The notes under the pieces were generated by a model that worked only from the letters and a program-made list of their open reading frames with translations, did no database searches and had not been told where the DNA came from. Both the position numbers and the translations under genes were made by a program. From assembly GCA_007833815.1 (NCBI GenBank), contig CP033464.1, positions 1,993,501 through 2,057,500 of the forward strand: DNA of 64,000 nt. The letters run 5' to 3'. Below are positions 36,901 through 44,800 of this stretch, in pieces. Source of the DNA: Brevibacillus laterosporus (GTDB lineage: Bacteria > Bacillota > Bacilli > Brevibacillales > Brevibacillaceae). Position 1 is the stretch's first letter. Each line of letters starts with the position of its first letter.

Positions 36901-39900
36901 AAATGGGGTATGGACAGTTGCAGAATTACGTAAGCATGTCAGTGAAGCTTTACCAGAATATATGGTCCCTACTTATTTCGTGGAACTGGAGCAGTTACCG
37001 TTCACTTCCAATGGTAAGGTGAACAAACGTGCTTTGCCAGAGCCGGAAGGACAAATTACCAGCGTTTATGTGGCACCAGAAACGGAGACGGAAGCAAAAT
37101 TAGTAGAGTTATTCCAAGAGATTTTGGGTGTAGAGAAAGTCGGTACACAAGATATGTTCTTTGAACTAGGAGGTCATTCGCTAAAAGCGATGATGCTAGT
37201 TTTACGAATGAATAAAGAACTAGGAATGGAAGTGCCTTTAAAAGAGGTATTCACACATCCTACTGTCAAAGAATTGGCAGCAACGATCGACCTTCTTGAT
37301 CGATCAGGCCACATGGAGATTGAACCAGCTCCAAAGCAAGATTTCTATCCTGTATCCTCTGCACAAAGACGGATGTACGTGGTCCAGCATTTAGGAAATA
37401 TCCAAACAACAAGCTACAATATGCCACTTTTTCTTGAAGTGGAAGGAGCTTTAGAAATTGAAAAGCTTCATCAAGCTCTTGAACAATTGGTTAAGAGACA
37501 CGAATCTCTGCGAACATCATTTCATATGATTGACGAAGAGCTGATGCAACAGGTACATGAGGATGTGGTATGGGATTTAGAGATAATGGATGGAGAGGAA
37601 GAAGACCTTGCAAGCATCACAGCAGGTTTCATTCGTCCGTTTGATCTCAGCCAGGCTCCATTGTTCCGTGCAGGCGTAGTGCGTGTTAGCCAGGAGAAAT
37701 TCCTATTCATGCTGGATATGCACCATATCATCTCAGACGGAGTTTCTACCAATGTATTGTTCCAAGATATAACCCAGCTCTATCAAGGAAAAGAGCTGTC
37801 TCCTCTCAAGGTACAGTACAAAGACTACGCTGTGTGGCAACAAACCGATGCTCAAGTGGCTCGCCTGCAAAATCAGGAAGGATATTGGTTAAGCCAATTT
37901 GCTGGAGAAGCTCCTGTACTAGAGATGCCGACAGATTTTCCACGTCCAGCAGTCCAACAGTTTGAAGGAGATGTATGGACTTTCGAGATTGATGCTGACA
38001 TTCTCAGACAACTGAAAAAATTATCGGCAAGTCAGAGTTCTACTCTATATATGACATTGCTAGCAGCGTATCAGGTCTTGTTAGCCAAGTATACCGGTCA
38101 GGATGATATTATCGTCGGTTCACCAATTGCCGGACGCCCTCATGCGGATGTAGAAAGCATCGTCGGTATGTTCGTTAACACGCTAGCTTTACGTGGACAG
38201 CCTGTAGGAGAGCAGACGTTTATTTCCTATCTGGCACAAGTTAAGGAACAGGTTTTACAAGCTTATGCTAATGCAGAATATCCATTTGAGAAATTAGTTG
38301 AGAAGCTTGATTTACAGAGAGACATGAGTCGCCATCCTCTCTTCGATACGATGTTTACTTTGCAAAATATGGAGATATCTGATATTGATTTGGCTGGCTT
38401 GACCTTCAAACCATTTGATTTTGAATGGAAAAATGCCAAGTTTGACATGGATTGGACGATGCTTGAGGAAGAAACACTCAAGGTTGCTATTGAATATAGC
38501 ACTAGCTTATATGCGGAAGAAACAATTAGCCGGATGGCTCAGCATTTCACCTATGTTTTACAACAAATTATTGAGCATCCAGCAATACAGTTGGCAGAAA
38601 TCAAAATTGCTACCTTGCCGGAAATCGAACAGATCTTGACGCAATTTAATGATACTCAATCCAATTACCCTGATAACCAAACCATTCATAGCCTATTCGA
38701 GCAACAAGTCGAACGCTCACCAGAACAGATCGCGGTTGTATATCAAAATCAATCTATTACGTATCGTGAGCTTAATGAACGTGCAAATAGATTGGCACGT
38801 TGCTTGATAGACAAAGGCATAGAGAGAAATCAATTTGTTGCAATCATGGCGGATCGTTCTATAGAAACAGTCATTGGAATGATGGGAATTCTCAAAGCAG
38901 GAGGGGCTTATGTTCCGATTGATCCTGATTATCCTCTAGATCGAAAGCTATATATTCTGGAAGACAGTCATGCATCGCTATTATTGCTCCAGCACAAGCA
39001 TGAGGTACCATCAGAATTCACAGGTGATCGCATATTGATTGAACAGATGCAATGGTATCAAGCGGCTGATACGAATGTAGGGATAGTCAATACAGCTGAT
39101 GATTTGGCTTATATGATTTATACCTCAGGTTCGACAGGTCAACCAAAAGGGGTAATGATTGATCATCAAGCAGTATGTAATTTATGTTTAATGGCCCAAA
39201 CCTATGGAATCTTTGCTAATAGTCGCGTTCTACAGTTTGCTTCCTATAGCTTTGATGCTTCCGTAGGGGAGGTTTTCCATACTCTTACAAATGGAGCTAC
39301 TCTCTACCTTGTAGATCGCAATCTTCTCATGGCAGGGATTGAATTTGTTGAATGGTTAAGAGAAAACGAAATAACTTCCATTCCGTTTATCTCGCCTTCT
39401 GCATTACGGGCATTGCCGTATGAGGAGCTACCTGCATTGAAATATATCAGTACAGGTGGAGAAGCATTACCTGTTGATTTAGTCAAACTATGGGGAGCCA
39501 ATCGAATTTTCTTAAATGCATATGGTCCGACAGAAACAACGGTAGATGCGACGATTGGCTTATGCACCCCTGAAGATAAGCCGCATATCGGAAAGCCAGT
39601 GTTAAATAAAAAAGCTTACATTATTAATCAGGATTATCAGTTACAGCCGATAGGGGTACCGGGCGAGCTATGCATCGGTGGAGTAGGGATTGCTCCTGGA
39701 TATTGGAATCGGCCTGAATTAACAGCTGAGAAATTCGTGAATGATCCATTTGCCCAAGGCGAAAGAATGTACAAGACAGGGGATTTAGTACGTTGGCTTC
39801 CTGATGGAAACATTGAGTTTTTAGGACGAATTGACGATCAGGTGAAAGTCCGTGGACATCGAATTGAATTAGGTGAAATTGAAGCTCGTCTTCTTGAACA

Positions 39901-41821
39901 TGAGCAGGTAACAGAGGCAGTTGTGCTGGCTCGTCAAGATGAGCAAGGTCAATCTTATCTGTGTGCTTATCTAGTAGTAACAGATGACTGGACGGTAGCA
40001 GAACTGCGCAAACATATAGGAAAAGCATTACCTGACTATATGATTCCTGCTTATTTTATTGAGCTTGAGGAATTTCCTTTGACACCAAGCGGTAAGGTGA
40101 ATAAAAAGGCTTTGCCAGAGCCAGACGGACAGATACAAACGGGAGTGGAGTATGTAGAGGCTACTACCGAGGTCCAAAAAATCCTTGTTGAGGTTTGGCA
40201 AGAAGTTTTACGTGTAGAACGGATTGGTATCTATGACAACTTCTTTGAACTGGGTGGAGACTCGATCAAGGCTATTCAAATTACAGCAAGACTGCGTCGC
40301 TACCACCGTAAACTGGAGATCAGTCATTTGTTTAAGCATCCAACGATTGCAGAGCTTGCACCATGGATTCAAACCAGTCAGGCACTGATTGAACAAGGAA
40401 CTGTCGAAGGCGAAGTTATGCTCACGCCAATTCAAAAAGCATTCTTTGAAGAAAATCAGGAACAGCCGCATCATTTTAATCAGGATTCGTTACTGTACAG
40501 CTCGAATGGCTGGAACCAAGATGCGATCGAGAAGGTATTTGAAAAAATAACGGAGCATCACGATGCCCTGCGAATGGTGTATCCGCATACCGAGGACAAG
40601 GTGACTCAGATCAACAGGGGACTTGAGGAGAAGGCGTTCACATTGCAGGTGTTCGATTTTACCCAAGAACCAACTGATACGCAGACAACGAAAATCGAGC
40701 AAATCGCTACTCAATTGCAAGCAGGCTTTGATTTAGAAAAGGGACCTCTGGTACGACTTGGCTTATTTACCACCAAGGCTGGGGATTATTTACTGATCGT
40801 GATCCATCACCTGGTGATTGACGGCGTCTCTTGGCGTATTTTGCTTGAGGATTTTCATACTGCTTATCAGCAAGTCATTCAAGGTCAAGCAATTGTACTT
40901 CCTGAAAAAACGACCTCCTTTAAAACATGGAGTGAGCGCTTGAATGAATATGCAAATAGTCATGTTCTTTTACACGAGATTCCATATTGGAAGCAGATGG
41001 AAGAAGTATCGATCGCCTCTCTTCCTAAAAAAGGAAACAATGACGGTAGATACTATGTGAAGGACAGCGAATATGCCACGATGAGTCTAACAGAAGAAGA
41101 AACCCAGAATCTTCTTACTCGTGTACATCGAGCTTATCGAACGGAGATTAATGATCTGTTGCTTGCTGCATTAGGATTAGCCAGTAAGGAATGGACAAAA
41201 GAGAATCGAGTGGCTATCCACTTAGAAGGTCATGGTCGTGAGGAAATAGGTGAAGGGGTAGATGTCAACCGCACTGTTGGATGGTTTACCTCACTGTTCC
41301 CAGTCGTTATTGATTTAGAAAATGACGAATTGCCTCTCATCATTAAATCGGTAAAAGAAACCCTGCGCCGAGTTCCTAATAAAGGCATGGGCTACGGCAT
41401 ACTCAAGCATCTGACAAGCGATGCGAACAAACAGGATATTACCTTCTCGATTCGCCCAGAGATCAGCTTTAACTATCTGGGGGTATTTGATCAACAAGAG
41501 GAGGAGAGCGAATCTGCTGGGATTCCTACTGGTCAGCCGATTAGCCCGCAATATTATGACACGCATCTGCTGGAGTTTAATGGAGCGGTCTCGAATAACC
41601 AGCTACATGTAAATTGCCGATTTGCTCCTGTAGCCGTCGATCGGGCGATTGTTGAAATTTTGATGGAGCGCTTCAAGCACAATTTACTTCTCATTACTCA
41701 GCATTGCTTGGAAAAGGATACTGTAGAATTTACACCTACTGATTTTACAGAAAAGGAATTAAGCCAAGAACAGCTAGACGATCTATTAGATGATTTATTT
41801 GAAGACATAGATGATCTGTAA
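27962..41821 (+). CDS. NRPS modules 4-7: (C-A-PCP)x4-E
   Basis: 4,619 residues, about 500 kDa. C motifs HHIIMDG (143) and HHIISDG (1183, 2219, 3254); A cores near 610, 1646, 2682 and 3717; PCP serines near 1003, 2037, 3072 and 4100 (the last in GGDS); E domain HHLVIDGVSW (4280) and EGHGREE. Pockets: modules 4 and 5 both D-G-F-F-L-G-V-V-Y (Ile, as in bacitracin synthetase); module 6 D-G-F-F-V-G-G-V-F (Val expected); module 7 D-A-G-(P)-S-G-A-V-D (Lys expected, made D by E). The N-terminus NVQNLYRLSPMQKGM is a COM acceptor; the C-terminus LSQEQLDDLLDDL a donor. The modules 4 and 5 A domains share a nearly identical 455-bp block. TGGAGTG precedes the ATG. Confidence 0.95.
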   Translation: MFSRSNVQNLYRLSPMQKGILFHSLKDKENHAYFDQLIFTLEGKVELENLEEAFNQLIKKHDILRTVFRYKKVKEPVQMVLKERNSTIYFEDISQLEVDEKDNYINQFKRRDREKGFDLSRDLLIRLSLFKLDQEQYQLIMSNHHIIMDGWCLGIILNDFLRMYKGIVNHTPVPFEHVTPYSKHIQWLEKQDHQEAKDFYQQLLEGYDKVTGVPQQLVRANHEEYAHGQSIVKLHQETADRLIAIAKAYQVTVNTVFQTIWGILLQKYNNTDDVVFGSVVSGRPAEIPDVEKIVGLFINTIPVRIKADQQERFETLVTKVQEMALASESYDYLSLADIHPEAGDFINHIIAFENFYIDMDSFNQLADKKELGFSLAFATDHHEQTNYDLSVQAQIGDESSIKILYNSKLYSSEYIANVIGHFVTVAETVAANPSILVKEIDILTTDTKDQILHGFNNTYADYPREKTIHQLFEEQVEKNPNQVALVFKEEKLTYGEVNAKANQLAHVLRKKGVQPDDVIGLITERSLEMIIGILAIYKAGGAYMPIDPTYPTERVQYMLQDNQTQFLLVQKQEMLPASYQGEVLVLTQESCMDEEVSNLPPTNQAQALAYVMYTSGSTGEPKGILTTHQNIIKTVINNGYIEITPGDCLLQLSNYAFDGSTFEIYGALLHGATLVLAPKETVLNMNELARLIKKEQVTVSFMTTALFNTLVDLDITCFQSVRKVLFGGELASVKHVRKALDYLGEHRIINVYGPTESTVYATYYSVDHSMSTKARHTVPIGRPIHNTKAYILNKDGQPQPIGVVGELCIGGEGLARGYLNRPELTKKHFVDNVFISGERIYRTGDLARFLPDGNIEYIGRMDEQVKIRGHRIELGEIEKVLLQHPAISETVLLAKRDEQGHSYLCAYVVGQAFWTVTELRQHVMESLPEYMVPSYFIEIEKLPLTANGKVDKRALPEPDRKMGSAYVAPENETEEKLVQFFQEILGVERVGTQDTFFELGGHSLKAMMLVLQIHKEMGIEVPLKEIFTRPTIKELAAYIHKTDRSAYSMIEPTAKQEYYPVSFSQRRMFVVQQIRDTNTTSYNMPILLEIEGALDRENVRQTLKKLIERHESMRTSFHMIDETLLQKVHDDVAWEMEEMEASEEEVYALTKSFIRPFDLGQAPLFRAGLIRVNSERHLLLLDTHHIISDGVSTNILFQDFTQLYRGRELPALRIQYKDFAIWQQGEAQLARLHEQEEYWLKQFSESVPVLELPTDFPRPAIQQFDGDVLDFALNQQVWKELQQLIVKEGCTAYMILLAAYHVLLSKYSSQNDIVIGSPIAGRTNADLQSIIGMFVNTLAIRTKSEGTQTFREFLSTIKQLVLQAQSNADYPFEELVDKVNPSRDLSRQPLFDTIFVMQNMDITEVAIQGLSIITKDMEWKHSKFDLTWAAVEKESLHFSVEYSTRLFKKETIERMAKHFAHLLNQVAKNPDLSLTDMELATDEEVYQLLEEFNNTEADYPCDKTIHQQFEQKVEENPDQIALLFKDKEITYGQLNAKANQFARVLRKHRVQPDQAVGLITDRSIEMMIGILAILKAGGAYLPIDPTYPLERITYMLEDSQAQLLIVQEAAMIPEGYQGEVLLLAEECWMQEEASNLELINDAQDLAYVMYTSGSTGEPKGILTTHQNIIKTVINNGYIEITPGDCLLQLSNYAFDGSTFEIYGALLHGTTLVLAPKETVLNMNELARLIKKEQVTVSFMTTALFNTLVDLDITCFQSVRKVLFGGELASVKHVLKALDYLGEHRIINVYGPTESTVYATFYSVDHSMLTKAAVPIGRPINNTKAYILNKDGQPQPIGVVGELCIGGEGLARGYLNRPELTAERFVDNPFLVGERMYRTGDMARFLPDGNIEYIGRMDEQVKIRGHRIELGEIEKSLLEYPPISEAVLVAKRDEQGHSYLCAYVVSKDQWTVGQVRQHLLEALPEYMVPSYFVELEKLPLTSNGKVDKRALPEPDRVITNEYVAAVNETEEKLVQFFQEILAVERVGTQDTFFELGGHSLKAMMLVSRIHKELEIEVPLKEVFARQTAKELAAYIKQAEQSDYTEIEPAMEQEYYPVSNAQRRMYVVQQMRDVETTGYNMPFYLEMEGALEVEKLSLALKQLIERHESLRTSFHMVDDELMQKVHAEVAWEMEMIHAVEEEVQQLTDSFMRPFNLAKAPLFRAGLIQINPKRHLLMLDMHHIISDGVSMNVLFQDITQLYQGIELSPLKIQYKDFAVWQQGMAQVVRFQEQERYWLNQFSGDLPILEMVTDYPRPAIQQFDGDSWSFEIDAKVLESIKQFSAEQGTTLYMTLLAIYQILLAKYTRQDDIIVGTPIAGRPHADTESIVGMFVNTLALRGQPKEEQSFISYLSEVKENVLQAYDNADHPFEELVEKLHLQRDMSRHPLFDTMFVLQNMDMSEINISGLKLHSRDLNWKNAKFDMTWMIAEQNNLLISVEYSTSLFKHETIQRLEKHFTYLVEQVAKHPDCLLSDLELATDEEKQQILTVFNDTATDDLQDLSICHLFEQQVQRFSDRPALVFKEKQLTYSEFHAKVNQLARVLRKKGVLPDQAVGLITDRSIEMMIGIFAILKAGGAYMPIDPSYPIDRIEHMLEDSRTKLLLVQKTEMIPASYQGEVLLLAEESWMHEEASNLEVINQAQDLAYVMYTSGSTGKPKGNLTTHQNIMQTIINNGYIEIAPTDRLLQLSNYAFDGSTFDIYSALLNGATLVLVPKEVMLNPMELAKIIREQDITVSFMTTSLFHTLVELDVTSMKSMRKVVFGGEKASFKHVEKALDYLGEGRLVNGYGPTETTVFATTYTVDSSIKDTGIIPIGRPLNNTSVYVLNEYNQLQPIGVPGELCVGGTGIARGYLNRPELTAERFVDNPFVSGDRMYRTGDLVRWLPNGNIEYLGRMDEQVKVRGYRIELGEIETRLLEHASISAAVLLAKQDEQGHSYLCAYVVTNGVWTVAELRKHVSEALPEYMVPTYFVELEQLPFTSNGKVNKRALPEPEGQITSVYVAPETETEAKLVELFQEILGVEKVGTQDMFFELGGHSLKAMMLVLRMNKELGMEVPLKEVFTHPTVKELAATIDLLDRSGHMEIEPAPKQDFYPVSSAQRRMYVVQHLGNIQTTSYNMPLFLEVEGALEIEKLHQALEQLVKRHESLRTSFHMIDEELMQQVHEDVVWDLEIMDGEEEDLASITAGFIRPFDLSQAPLFRAGVVRVSQEKFLFMLDMHHIISDGVSTNVLFQDITQLYQGKELSPLKVQYKDYAVWQQTDAQVARLQNQEGYWLSQFAGEAPVLEMPTDFPRPAVQQFEGDVWTFEIDADILRQLKKLSASQSSTLYMTLLAAYQVLLAKYTGQDDIIVGSPIAGRPHADVESIVGMFVNTLALRGQPVGEQTFISYLAQVKEQVLQAYANAEYPFEKLVEKLDLQRDMSRHPLFDTMFTLQNMEISDIDLAGLTFKPFDFEWKNAKFDMDWTMLEEETLKVAIEYSTSLYAEETISRMAQHFTYVLQQIIEHPAIQLAEIKIATLPEIEQILTQFNDTQSNYPDNQTIHSLFEQQVERSPEQIAVVYQNQSITYRELNERANRLARCLIDKGIERNQFVAIMADRSIETVIGMMGILKAGGAYVPIDPDYPLDRKLYILEDSHASLLLLQHKHEVPSEFTGDRILIEQMQWYQAADTNVGIVNTADDLAYMIYTSGSTGQPKGVMIDHQAVCNLCLMAQTYGIFANSRVLQFASYSFDASVGEVFHTLTNGATLYLVDRNLLMAGIEFVEWLRENEITSIPFISPSALRALPYEELPALKYISTGGEALPVDLVKLWGANRIFLNAYGPTETTVDATIGLCTPEDKPHIGKPVLNKKAYIINQDYQLQPIGVPGELCIGGVGIAPGYWNRPELTAEKFVNDPFAQGERMYKTGDLVRWLPDGNIEFLGRIDDQVKVRGHRIELGEIEARLLEHEQVTEAVVLARQDEQGQSYLCAYLVVTDDWTVAELRKHIGKALPDYMIPAYFIELEEFPLTPSGKVNKKALPEPDGQIQTGVEYVEATTEVQKILVEVWQEVLRVERIGIYDNFFELGGDSIKAIQITARLRRYHRKLEISHLFKHPTIAELAPWIQTSQALIEQGTVEGEVMLTPIQKAFFEENQEQPHHFNQDSLLYSSNGWNQDAIEKVFEKITEHHDALRMVYPHTEDKVTQINRGLEEKAFTLQVFDFTQEPTDTQTTKIEQIATQLQAGFDLEKGPLVRLGLFTTKAGDYLLIVIHHLVIDGVSWRILLEDFHTAYQQVIQGQAIVLPEKTTSFKTWSERLNEYANSHVLLHEIPYWKQMEEVSIASLPKKGNNDGRYYVKDSEYATMSLTEEETQNLLTRVHRAYRTEINDLLLAALGLASKEWTKENRVAIHLEGHGREEIGEGVDVNRTVGWFTSLFPVVIDLENDELPLIIKSVKETLRRVPNKGMGYGILKHLTSDANKQDITFSIRPEISFNYLGVFDQQEEESESAGIPTGQPISPQYYDTHLLEFNGAVSNNQLHVNCRFAPVAVDRAIVEILMERFKHNLLLITQHCLEKDTVEFTPTDFTEKELSQEQLDDLLDDLFEDIDDL
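29789..30243 (+). repeat. A-domain duplication block, module 4 copy
   Basis: Nearly identical to 32900-33354 (offset 3,111 bp; about six mismatches seen by eye in 455 bp). It covers the A3 motif through the NVYGPTE motif, that is nearly the whole specificity pocket, while flanking sequence is clearly more diverged. Confidence 0.85.
32900..33354 (+). repeat. A-domain duplication block, module 5 copy
   Basis: Partner of 29789-30243. The flanks on both sides diverge sharply (for example after TCTACAGTGTATGC), which points to gene conversion of the pocket-coding segment and not duplication of a full module. Confidence 0.85.
33905..35919 (+). repeat. 2.0-kb near-identical block, gene 3 copy
   Basis: Matches 44671-46685 at a fixed offset of 10,766 bp, with a few scattered mismatches in the first half. 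The last 916 bp (35004-35919) look identical on reading. It spans the end of module 5, its PCP, the whole C domain of module 6 and the N-terminal part of the module 6 A domain. Confidence 0.9.
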
Positions 41822-41850
41822 TCACAATGAGATAGGTGGTGCCATATATC

Positions 41851-44800
41851 GTGCAAAAAAAAGACAAGATCAAAGATATCTATTCACTTTCTCCGTTACA
41901 AAAGGGTATGCTATTTCATTCTATTAAAGACCCGCAAAGCGATGCCTATTTCGAGCAGGTTACCCTTTTGCTGGAGGGGGTTGTAAACCCAACCTATTTG
42001 GCTGAAAGTATTCAGGGACTCGTACAAAAATACGACATGTTCCGAAGTGTGTTCCGCTATAAAAAAGTAGACCCTGTTCAGGTTGTGCTTAGTGAACGCA
42101 AAATAGATTTACAGATTGAGGACCTTACTCAAATCAATGAAGAAGAGCAACGGAAATTCATCGAGGAATATAGAAAAAAAGACCGGGAAAGAGGCTTTGA
42201 TCTTTCCCGGGATATCCTGCTACGTTTTACATTGTTTCAAACAGCCGCCAATCGGTATGAATTACTGTGGAGTCATCATCATATCCTGATGGATGGCTGG
42301 TGCACGGGTATCGTTTTTCAGGATTTATTTCAAATGTACCAACGTCGCTTGTCAGGACAGGCCTTGCTTCCAGAGGTGGCCCCTCAATATAGCGAATATA
42401 TACGTTGGTTAAAGAAACAAGATGACCAACAAGCATTGGCATTTTGGAAAGAGTATCTACGGGGATTTGAAAACCTTACGGGTATCCCGCGTCTAAGGTC
42501 TGGCAATCATCCCTTCAAGCAAGAGGAATTCATTTTCTCCTTGGGAGAGGAAGCTACACAAAAACTAACGCAAACGGCTCAAAAGTATCAGGTAACCTTA
42601 AATACAGTTGTGCAAACAATTTGGGGAGCGTTATTGCAAAAATACAATAATACGAATGACGCGACTTACGGTGTGGTTGTCTCCGGACGACCCGCCGAGG
42701 TGCCCCATGTTGAACAAATGGTGGGGTTATTCAGTAATACGATTCCAATCCGTATTAAAAAGGAAGCGGGAAAAACGTTTGGGGAAGTGCTGAAAAACGT
42801 ACAGCAAACAGCGCTGGAGGCAGAAAAATACGGATATCTTTCTTTAGCCGATATTCAGGCGAACGCAGCTTATACGCATCAATTGCTTGATCATATTTTA
42901 GCGTTTGAAAATTTCCCGATGGATCAAGAAACATTTAATCAAGAAAACGTACTCGGGTTTGCCGTGAAGGATGCCCACACTTTTGAGCAGACGCACTATG
43001 ATCTGACCGTGCTAGTCATTCCTGGCAAGGAATTAATCTTTAAGTTTATGTATAACGAAAGTGTTTATTCAAAAGAGTATCTCAATCTTTTAGAGCTGAA
43101 TATGAAAAAGCTGGTTTCTTTGGTTATTGCGCAGCAAGATATCTTTGACCCAGCTACCGAGTTTGTATCCGATCTGGAAAAGGATAAGCTTTTAACCATT
43201 TTTAATCGTACTGATGCAAAGTATCCAAGAGAGAAAACGATTCATGAGCTGTTTCAAGAGCAGGTTGACAAGAACCCTGATCAAGTGGCACTCGTATTTG
43301 GCGAGGCTCAACTAACATACGGCGAGCTGAACGAAAAGGCGAATCAAATGGCCCGTGGTTTACGCAAACAAGGGATTTTACCTGATCAGGTGATAGGGTT
43401 ACTTACGGATCGTTCCTTAGAAATGATCATAGCCATTCTAGCCATCTTTAAAGCTGGTGGCGCTTATATGCCTATCGATCCATCTTATCCGAGTGAACGC
43501 ATTCAATACATGCTAGCAGATAGTCGCACCCATTTGTTATTGGTGCAAAAAGCTGAAATGATCCCAGCCAATTATCAGGGTGAGGTACTGCTGTTAACAG
43601 AAGATAGCTGGATGGATGAGAATACAGACAATTTAGATTTGGTCAACCAAGCACAAGATCTGGCCTATGTCATGTACACCTCAGGTTCAACAGGTAAACC
43701 AAAGGGGAATCTGACGACACATCAAAATATCGTCAAGACCATCATTAACAATGGCTACATAGAGATTACGCCCAATGATCGTCTTCTCCAGTTGTCCAAC
43801 TACGCTTTTGATGGCTCTACCTTTGATATATACAGCGCACTGTTAAACGGAGCTTCCCTTGTTTTAGTACCAACGCATGTACTGATGAATCCGACTGATT
43901 TGGCATCGGTCATTCAAGACCAGCATATTACCGTGTCCTTTATGACAACATCTCTGTTTAACACTCTGGTTGAGCTGGATGTGACAAGTCTCAAACACAT
44001 GCGCAAGGTGGTGTTTGGAGGAGAAAAGGCTTCGATCAAGCACGTAGAAAAAGCGCTGGATTACTTGGGAGATGGACGTTTGGTCAACGGGTATGGACCA
44101 ACAGAAACTACTGTTTTTGCCACTACCTATACGGTGGACCATACGATCAAGGAGACGGGGATTATGCCGATAGGTCGCCCGTTGAACAATACGAAGGTGT
44201 TTATTTTAGGAGCAGACAATCAATTACAACCGATAGGTGCATTAGGCGAGCTATGTGTGAGCGGGGAAGGGATTGCTCGCGGGTATCTCAATCTTCCAGA
44301 GCTGACTGCTGATCGTTTCGTTGAAAATCCTTTTGTGCAGGGAGAGAGAATGTATCGCACAGGGGATTTAGCGCGTTGGTTACCGGATGGAAGCATTGAG
44401 TACGTAGGTAGAATAGATGAACAAGTTAAGATTCGGGGACATCGGATCGAATTAGGTGAAATTGAAGCTAGATTACTAGAGCATCCTGCTATTAGCGAGA
44501 CCGTTTTGCTGGCGAAGCAGGATGAGCAGGGGCATTCCTTCTTATGTGCCTATCTGGTGACAAATGGTGCCTGGTCAGTCGCAGAGCTTCGCAAGCATAT
44601 CAAGGAAACATTGCCGGATTCTATGGTGCCATCTTATTTTATCGAGATAGAAAAAATGCCGCTAACTTCAAATGGCAAGGTAGACAAGCGTGCATTGCCT
44701 GAACCAGACCGAGTGATTACCAATGAGTATGTGGCGGCAGTCAATGAGACAGAGGAGAAGCTAGTTCAGTTTTTCCAAGAAATCTTAGCTGTAGAACGAG

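Noticed and set aside
36834..39567. Many 60-130 codon open frames on the opposite strand inside the NRPS genes.
   Set aside because: They recur at the same place in each homologous module and mirror conserved NRPS codons, so they are shadows.
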